64,000 nt of DNA from Rhynochetos jubatus (taxonomy: Eukaryota > Chordata > Aves > Eurypygiformes > Rhynochetidae): positions 15,212,664-15,276,663 of the forward strand of contig CM050653.1 of the NCBI GenBank assembly GCA_027574665.1, given 5' to 3'. Made by a program: the position numbers and the translations under genes. Shown piece after piece: positions 55,511 to 64,000 of the stretch. Numbering within the stretch: the stretch's first letter is position 1; every line of letters begins with the position of its first letter. The notes under the pieces are model-generated. The model was not told the DNA's origin. It ran no database searches and saw only the letters and a list, made by a program, of their open reading frames with translations.

Positions 55511-56170
55511 TGAAGAATTCGAGGTTCTGGGTGTGCTTGTACGTGGCGGTACCTCAGGGCTAAGCCCAGCGGCCTTGCCAGTGGGCTGGGGAGGGCTGCC
55601 CGGATGCCTTCCTGTGTACAGCACCTTCAAATGGACTGCTTTTTACTAGTCCCCAAGCCTTTTAATGCTTTCAGACTGATGAGTTTAAAAGACTTGTAAA
55701 AAGGAGAACTAAGGGATGACAGGCTCTTATTGATTGGGGAAAATAATCACATTTTATATAGGTAGGGCCTTCAGACATTGTAATGAATTTGATGTGAATA
55801 AAGATCTGACAGCACTACAGTTTATTGATTGGGAAAAAGTATCTTTAATGTTTATTCAGTAGCAGAGATCATTAGGACTTTTCTCTTAATTTCCTTTTAT
55901 GTTAAGTACATCTATTCCTCTTCGTTTCTAGGAATAACATGTACTGAAAAAGTGCCAGCAACCTTTGGTGATTTTTAGGAATAGCCTCATTCATCTTGTC
56001 CTTATACCATCTGAACTTTTATTTATAAGTCAAACAGCATTAAGCATCTTTAAAAATCTAAAGGACATTGTACTAAATACTTGGAAATTATTTTTAAGTC
56101 TGTGCTCCTGTGCTGTAGTAGCAGTCCTCTGCTAAGAAATTACAGTCACAGATGGCAGTTCCCAAGTATA

Positions 56171-56441
<271 letters not shown>

Positions 56442-58380
56442 TGATGTCTAATTTTTAAACTTCTTCAGCCGTCCCTACTGTGTGCATTGTTTACTCTTGT
56501 TTAGACCCCTGACTCTGTGACTACTTGGATTTTTGTGCCTCAAAGGCAATGTCAGTTATTTCTAGGAAAATCGTAATAAAACACATGCTAATGATAAATA
56601 ATTTAGAGAGAACATGTAACCTTGTAAATGGTACTTTCTCTGAAGCCGTATCACTGTGATTAGTTCCTTTCCTTAAGAGGAAGAGCTGTGTATTTTCACA
56701 GTAAAAAAGGAGAGATATGCATAATAGCAGGCTTCACAATAGTACCCGTTTGCCACTTAGATTAGCCGAGAAGGTTCTGTCTCAAGATATACATCCTAAT
56801 TGATCATTTAAATCCTGTTCAATCTGATCTAGTGATGTGATACAATTATGTAAATCCATGTGCTTATCTTATTTAACATAATTGAATGTATCAGTGTTGC
56901 TTTTTAATCAATTACATATCCAAAATTAGGATAATTTATATATGGGACAAATATTATAATTTTATTTCAAATTCCACAGTAAAGACAGTGAACAATATGC
57001 TTGAGGTCCCAAAAAGGCAGGAGCTGTCTGGTGACAGCAGTAGAAACTCTCACAGCTTCCTCCAAAGCGGGTGTAGGTGATGGGTTATTGTTACTTAGCA
57101 TTATGATGCACATGAGACCGAGGTGGAAATAGCTGACGGTGTGCATCTGTGGGTATGACATCACTGAGAACAACCTCAGTAACATCATAATGCATATGTC
57201 ACATTTGTTTGCCTACTGTTGGATATAGAAGGGGTTTTGGCTTTTGTTGGGTCTTTGTGTCCTTGTCCGTCTTAAACTCACCAATTTGAACCTGTGGTGT
57301 TTTTGACATGCAGCATGGAGAAGAACAAAGGTAAATGTATCCCTAAATGACCTAACACTGCTTAACATACTGTATCAGGATATAGGCTTCTCTTTTCCCA
57401 TGTTAGAAAACCTCTAACCTTCTCTGAAATTGAATAAATAAAATAAACATTTTCTAATGACCAGATGTTTTTGATTTGATGTGGTGAAGATAATGTGATA
57501 GCTCATCACAGTTACAGTGTAGCACTGTTGGGGTGAAAGGGGGCTGGATGTAGGAGGTACTTTCCATTATGCATATCAACTGCTGTTCGGTCTCTAAATG
57601 AGAGATTCGAGCAGCATTCTTGGGAAAACTGTGTATGAGAAAAACTTGCACTCTTGAAGACTTGGGAACTTAACTACTGAAGGTCATGGGCCAAATTGTT
57701 GTATATCTAAATGCCATAGCAACTTTAGACAGGCAACTTGGCTTTTATTATAGTTTCTTGTAATGAGCGAGAAGGGAATTATTTGGATGACAGGCTGATT
57801 ACCTTAGGAATGGAATAATTTCCTAAATTGTGGGTCAGAACACTGACCTTTCCTTTTTCTCTTATTCAAACAAATGGGATCTCTCTGTTTACTCCCGTTC
57901 TACAGATCATGCAAATGAGCTCAAAGTGACTAATTCAGCTTAATGTATTAATATGAATTCTAAAGCTTATTGTTGCTTTTGTAAGAGCTATTCTGTTGTT
58001 AAATACATAGGTGACCAAATGTTTTATTTTAGATAAGTACTTTAAAAAAAATTGGCCCAGAGTATTTTTGAATTATAATTCTTTTTCTTTCCATCATGTA
58101 TTCCAGTCTTTCAAGATCATAATGCTTGGATAGGATAAAGCAATGATCTCATCCATTTCAGCAGTTCACAGTCATTTCAGTGTTAAGGAGCCATAACCCT
58201 CTCTCTTAAGGAGTGTGTATTACTTTAACATATTAGTCTGAAATGATGGACTTTGTTAAGACACCCTCTCAAAACAGATCCAGATGTATTCTTAAATACC
58301 AGTGACATGAAAAAATGCAAAAGTGGTTTATAATACCTATGCAGGAAAATACTTAGATACATTCATCAACGTCTTTTCAG

Positions 58381-58617
58381 TCTTCTCCATCTGTAAGCAG
58401 TTGGTTACAAACCACAGCAGTGAAAAGTGCACCTGTACGTGGACCGTTGTTGAAAAGTGTGTTTTCACCTGAGGGAGATGGGTTGCACAGCCTACATAAA
58501 CAAAAAGCTTTCTATCCAGAGAAGCCTCTGAGCCACATGACAGCAGCCAACTCTGACCTGGTTTGGATAGAAAGAGAGGAAAAACCCGTCTACGGAGAAG
58601 TGTGTGCTATGAGGTGA
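58381..58617 (+). CDS. Possible alternative 3' terminal exon of PARD3 (unproven)
   Basis: A plausible acceptor (gtcttttcag, with atcaac upstream as a possible branch point) is followed at once by an open frame of 78 codons ending in TGA at 58615-58617. It is read in phase 0, exactly the phase required after the PARD3 exon that ends at 56315. The peptide begins S-S-P-S-V-S-S-W-L-Q, has a Ser/Pro/Lys-rich middle and ends with a charged E-R-E-E-K-P-V-Y-G-E-V-C-A-M-R tail. Many codons in the last third end in C or G, unlike the surrounding intron. If spliced in, it would replace the normal last 170 or so residues. A donor-like GTAAGC at 58393 would alternatively define a 12-nt in-phase microexon (58381-58392). 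I do not recognise the peptide. The nearest AATAAA I see is about 1.7 kb downstream (near 60352). Chance is a serious alternative. Confidence 0.25.
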   Translation, partial: SSPSVSSWLQTTAVKSAPVRGPLLKSVFSPEGDGLHSLHKQKAFYPEKPLSHMTAANSDLVWIEREEKPVYGEVCAMR

Positions 58618-58856
58618 TAAGTAGTTCACATTTCTCATTAACAAGCTGATGGGAGGGTTGAGGATAGGGAACAAAGTGCTGATGTGATGTGGGTCTATTG
58701 GTTACTTTAAGGAAGCATAAATGAACACAGAGTTTGCAGTGTAAGTAATAGGTACTGATGGAACTCTGGCAGCTCTGCGGATATTCAGAGGAGCTCAATA
58801 GCTCAGAATGCCACTAATATATTATCAAAATGATCCTGTGAACATCACCAACTCCA

Positions 58857-59180
58857 ATCCATCCTGGACTATCAATGACCTGTGACACTGCAGTCCGGTT
58901 ACCTGTGACAGATACCTTCAGTCTCCTCCATGGGTTGGAGGCAGATCTCCGGACCACGGAGCACTACATCATTCTGGCTGTGAGCAATACCCGTGGCACG
59001 AAGACCGGCGCCTGACCCCATCCCTTTCTGGCTGTGCCCATCAGGTGAAGGCTATTTCTCTGGAGATCAGCAGGGTGACAGAGCTGGACTTTTTACCCAG
59101 CTGTGGTTGCCCTGCCAGTAAACAAAATACTTGACTGCCTACGAGTGTTCGTACAGCATCAGGGAGCTTAACAGACACAA
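58857..59180. other. GC-richer, CpG-containing patch of possible repeat origin
   Basis: This stretch is GC-richer than its surroundings, with clustered CpGs (CTCCGGACCACGG, CACGAAGACCGGCGCC). It shares a short near-match (TCCTGGACTATCxATG) with the patch at 61.8-62.1 kb. It may be a fragment of an interspersed repeat that I cannot name. Confidence 0.35.
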
Positions 59181-61799
59181 AAAGTGATAGCGCTGAAATG
59201 AGATGACACTGACTATTAAGCAGCATAACATTTCTGCTCAAGGCCATTTGAATGACACACTGTTAAGATTTAATAACTGACTAACTGTCACAACATTCAG
59301 CCGTCTCTAAAATCTACTAGTTCTGAAATTGAGTCAAAGCTTTATGGAAAAGGGTTTGACATTTGTTTATTTTTAGATAACTTTCTCAGGCCCCATAATT
59401 TTTGTTCTCTTACATGGCTTTTTTATGTTTCATGTTTCAAAACACAAGGTACAAGATGCTTTCAAGGTCAATACCATATGCTTGATGTTACACAGAGGAA
59501 AAAGAAAATAACATAAATATGAATAATCCATTTTAATCCTGCTGGTGTTAATTCCAGTCAGAGTTTGCAGAAATGTGTATCTGGGCCTGTGTAATTGCAT
59601 CGAATCACAGTATGCCTGCTAGTACTTAAGGCCCTTGCTGTTGCTATGACATTTTTATACCAATGCAGTATTCTTCTGGGGCAGATTTTTCTGTTCGGTA
59701 CCAAAGTTGAGTCTCTAGTTTTTGTTGTTTTCTGGGTAGTATTGGGTCTGCTGGAATTATCCCAGCTTGCACCAATCCTGAATTTAGGGGATTTTGGTTG
59801 TAATTTGTTCCATATCTTGTATTTTTGCCTAGTCATATCTTAATTAACAGATCCCCACCTTCAATAACAAACTCACAGCCCTAAATATCATGGGAGTGAA
59901 CAATCCAATTAAAAAAGAGAGCATATCAAATCCTTTGAAAACACTACAGCTGCTTTCCAGTCCTGATTGTAGAATCGCAGTGATGATAAAAAAACTTGCA
60001 AAGATGCAGAAGGTACAAAAGTAGGTAGTTTATTTCTTCATCTTTAATTTAAAAAATGAGTGTTAAATACAGCAAGTGGCAAATTCTATTCAGATATACA
60101 TTCTTCTCCAGTCATCCCAGATCTGTTTGGATCATGGGAGAAAATTGGCATCAAGAGAGCAGCTGAGCAAATTGCACTTCAAATATTTAGGAGTCAAATA
60201 AAAACTTTTATTTTTTTCTAAATATAACAGATAACTGGGTCAAAATTAATACAATACCTGACTCGCCTGAGTAAAGCTTTAATTACATGCACAAATTTGT
60301 GAAAGGTAAATAACTGTGTGATTTTCATAGAGGAAAGTATCCAGAGCTCTTAATAAACTACCTAGGCATGGCCCGATAACACTAGAAAATTTAGGGACTA
60401 TGCTTGTTTTTTCTGCAGTTTGTTGGTATGTAGATCTTGTCTCTAGGACAGATTTAAGGAGGAAAAAACTCCTTTTTTATCTGTTGATGGTACTCATTTC
60501 TTATCCTTGTATTCAAGTCCTTGACCTATTCAGAGCCATAATGAATTCTTAATAATTTTAAGTTTTTTAGACAAAGTCTGATGTTTATTGCTGTAACTTC
60601 AACTGTAACATCTTAATCTTACCTGGAAAAATGAATTGTAGACTACATTCAAAACAAACATAAATTTTATATCAGGCTTTAAATTATGTATAATTACTCA
60701 ACACATTAATGAGAAAGTAAAGTAGTATATTAATTCCTTCTGTAATGAATCCATTTCGAGTGTGTCTTTCAGGATATTTTATTCAAGGTGTTAGGCGATA
60801 CCTAATGGAGCATTGCAGTCAATAAAGAATACCTTAGGAGCTACACTGCTATTTGTCCTACCCAAAACTTTCAGAGAGGAAATCAGAGTTATGCAGGGCA
60901 GCCTCTTCACAGGCTTCTCTTCAGTTGTGTAGTTAATGTCCATTCTGTGTCAAACCTGGGAAGGATTTCATGGAACGCCTGCAATTTCTTACAAAGATCT
61001 AGAGTCTGATTTTGAAAGTTTGTATTTTAACCTTTTTTCCCCCACTAGTTTCACACTACTAATTTATGTGAAACAGAAAATGAACATAGAAGATTTCAAA
61101 AAGAAATCATTTCAGTTTGTAAACAAACATATTTATAGCCCACAGGCATGCAGTGCATGTAAATACCTGGGGCAGCCTTTCAGGGCTCTCTGAGTGGCTT
61201 GTTTCCACCATATGGAAGGTTTTCTTTCTGCTGCTGCTGCTAATCACAAAAAGGAAACCTTCGTCCCATGCCTTGCCATTCAGATTCCGACATATATCCC
61301 ATAGAAAGATACAGAAAGGGGTGGGAGTTTCTAATTATATGGTGTTTGAATTAATACACACACCTGTTGGCAATTGTTAAAAGAAATATTGCTCTATGTT
61401 CTGTTCACCATAGCAACATAAACAAAAAAGATGGAAGTAAAAACAGTTTTCAAGGGCATCTCCCAGAAGTGTTGACTGCTTTTTATCATTCTGAATTTTG
61501 ATATAAACAGTTACTGGATTGCCTGACATCAGTGCCAAGTACATTTACACATAAAGCAGGCAAGGTCATTTATCTATTTCTAATTAGTGCTGAGATATAA
61601 GAATCACGGGCTTTTTGGGGAGTGTCCTTTCTACCAACTTCCCAGTTGAAGTTGAAACTTCTTGGTTGAACACAGAGCTTAATCTGTAAAAGTTAATATT
61701 AAATAATGGTCTTTTTCCATAGCTGGAAAAATACTAAGGGACTTGTTCCTTTAGTAGTCTCCTTCTTAGCCATTTCTTTATCAGCAGAAAGGAGTTGCA

Positions 61800-62125
61800 T
61801 GACCGAGTAATCATTTCTCCCAGCTTCTCCCTGGGACAGCAGTCTGTGAGATGTGTCACCTCAAAAGGTGGATCTCATGTCTCCTGGACTGGTTGGATCT
61901 CCCTGAAAACCCAGTGCCCTGGATCACCTCCATAGTCTCCTCTCTCTAATTCTGTGGCAACTTTGATCTCTGCCAGTCCTGGACTATCCATGCTGCCACC
62001 ATGCAGAGCTACCCTCTGCGGGCAGAAACGCCATTGCAGGGAAGGAAACTGCATGGGCAGCCACTGGTGGAGCTAGGAAAGAGAGGAGGGACCTTTCTCC
62101 CTAAACCATGCTGCCCTTTGCTGCT
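61800..62125. other. GC-richer patch, unidentified
   Basis: About 325 bp of unusually GC-rich sequence for this intron, with many CTCC and CTGG words, bounded by AT-rich DNA on both sides. No open frame of interest and no recognised repeat consensus. Confidence 0.35.
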
Positions 62126-62704
62126 GGTCAGTGAGTACACTCTCTGTGGTACAAAAAACCTGTTCGCATAAAATGAGAAAGCTAGAGAAACTTTTAACTT
62201 TGCAGCCTTGGTTTTAAATTAATGCCTCTTTGAGAAGAGACATGTGCAGTTTCATGTATCTTAAAGCACAGTTTTACATACCGAATATTGTTTAAGAATT
62301 CTGAATGCCATAACTATCATTGCCACTTAGATGTATTGTGGAAGACATGAACATACATTTATTTGTATAATGCAGCCTTGGTTGTTATTGTGGCCTTGAC
62401 CGCATCCTGATTTAAAAGGTCAGGGCTTGTCATACATCTCATTGCAAACAAGGCCAGAGTTCTTATCAATCTGTGCTCAGAACACCACGCTGTTGCCAGG
62501 TTGTTGTCTATTTCAGATTGTTATAATTGTACTTAGCCTTGTGTTGATATCAGTGTTAAAATGAATGTGTATTCCTTATACATGGTTATTTGTTGCTGTT
62601 GAAAGATACAAAAATAGTTCAACTTTGGTTTTTTTAATTACCTTCATGTTTTGCTGACGTAAAAGGGGCATGCATGTATACAGAGATGTGTTTCTGTATA
62701 CATT

Positions 62705-62732
62705 TTATATATATATATGTATAAACATATAT
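62705..62732. repeat. TA-rich microsatellite
   Basis: TTTATATATATATATATG followed by TATAAACATATAT. Imperfect dinucleotide repeat. Confidence 0.85.
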
Positions 62733-64000
62733 TTGGGGGATTGAGACAAAATTACCAATTAGCTTTTGAAGACTAAGGTTACTTATGATATAAATATTTT
62801 TGAGTTAGATACTTTAATCAGAAAGCATATAGAAAAGATAAATTGCTTTATAGAGATTTGCAGTTTTCTGAAGGAGTTAAGGTTCCAAAAAGGAATATGG
62901 TAAGTCTTTATATCATCATAACCATATATCAAGGGCATTCACTATTGTATCACTGGTTTTTAAAGAAAAATATTTAATTTTTAAATTTTAAGGACAATAT
63001 TTGAAAGAAAGGCCTTTTTATTAATAAGATGGTTGAATGTTCCTGTCTCTGTGTTTATATGTTATGTTATGTAACATATGATTACATACAGATGGAGTAT
63101 TTTGTGTCTCATTGCCATATTTTTGGATGCTTGAAATCCGATAGCAGATTCGATTATATGAATAGCTTATTGCAAATGTGAACTACATGAAGCAAGGACT
63201 CTAAATAAGTATCCTTTTCTACTTAGTTAAATATTGCAGATCCACTTAATTTAACGGGGCATACAGGTACTCATACGTTCAGAAAATCAGATAATGGATT
63301 TTAGATGTTTACCTTTAGACCCATCAAATTGTAAATGTTATCCATTAGATGAAATTCTTTGTGAACTGCTGAGAATCCAGACCTGAGTTCTCAGATTCAA
63401 TCATTCTGGGAGTGCTCTGCAGCAGGCAGATGTGTGATAGCCCCTGCCTCTGTTTAGCTATAGGTTCTTATGTGCATTTAAAAAAAATATCTCTGAAGCT
63501 ACATTTTGATCATAGTCCATTAGGGCTTTCAAAGCCTCTGTCTCTTTACTAAAGGCTTTTGTGGTAACTTCAGCTCTCTGCACATGTGTGTGCACATACT
63601 TGCATTCATGCTTTCTAGATGATGCATTTTAGTGTCTTGCATAAACCTAAACTGAGCATCAAGTCAATCTAGCTCCACCTGTTTGATAATTTAAACATTC
63701 CCTGTGCTGTAATGCCCTTTAATCTGGTATATTTACAGTGAACTAAAAAAAATGAAAGGGTGTCTTCAAATAAAGAGAAGCAATTTTGATTTCATGTCTT
63801 ACCTGTGATAACTACTTTATCACATATGACATAACTGTAGCTTTCCAACTAAATGCAAGCTTTCCAACATTGTTAAAGTGGAACCCATGAAATGAGGAGA
63901 TTGGCTCTAAAATCTTAGTTTAAATGTTTTTATTCCTTATGGAGAAGTTGAGATGGGAACTCCTAAGTTTCCCCCTGGTTCTCTCTAAGCTGCTTATAAC

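Overview
The window is vertebrate nuclear DNA, almost all of it intron from one large gene on the + strand. The only coding exon I can identify with confidence is at 56195-56315. It encodes 40 residues that I recognise from memory as part of the C-terminal region of PARD3 (Par-3), the cell-polarity scaffold. It has a strong polypyrimidine/AG acceptor and a GTAAGT donor. The 56.2 kb before it and the 7.7 kb after it therefore read as the flanking introns, which fits the known very large introns of this gene.

The organism is most likely a bird, or at least a sauropsid. I infer this from the low density of interspersed repeats and the absence of recognisable Alu, B1/B2 or L1 sequence, together with an AT-rich intron containing only old, decayed repeats. 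One relic at about 6630-6760 resembles the core of a MIR-type SINE. I saw no full CR1 element, and the species cannot be fixed from this window.

Layout: 1-13 kb is AT-rich intron with the MIR-like relic, a short minus-strand ORF with membrane-protein character (9404-9631) and conserved-element-like DNA near 7.6-8.2 kb. At 13-36 kb the intron continues with a CpG-richer patch (about 14.8-15.1 kb), an A-rich/(CAA)n stretch (16.3 kb), a long pyrimidine-rich tract (34.4-35.3 kb) and a second CpG-richer patch (35.6-35.8 kb). At 36-56 kb there are a near-perfect 17-bp inverted repeat at 40.3 kb, several short tandem duplications and conserved-element-like DNA near 41.6-42.3 kb and 55.4 kb. From 56.2 to 64 kb come the PARD3 exon, a possible alternative 3' terminal exon (58381-58617, phase-compatible with the PARD3 exon) and GC-richer, repeat-like patches.

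There is no operon, CRISPR array, complete transposon or clear RNA gene. I did not find a previously undescribed system. The two leads most worth testing are the possible alternative PARD3 terminus and the minus-strand 75-codon ORF. Most open frames longer than 60 codons look like chance frames in intron.
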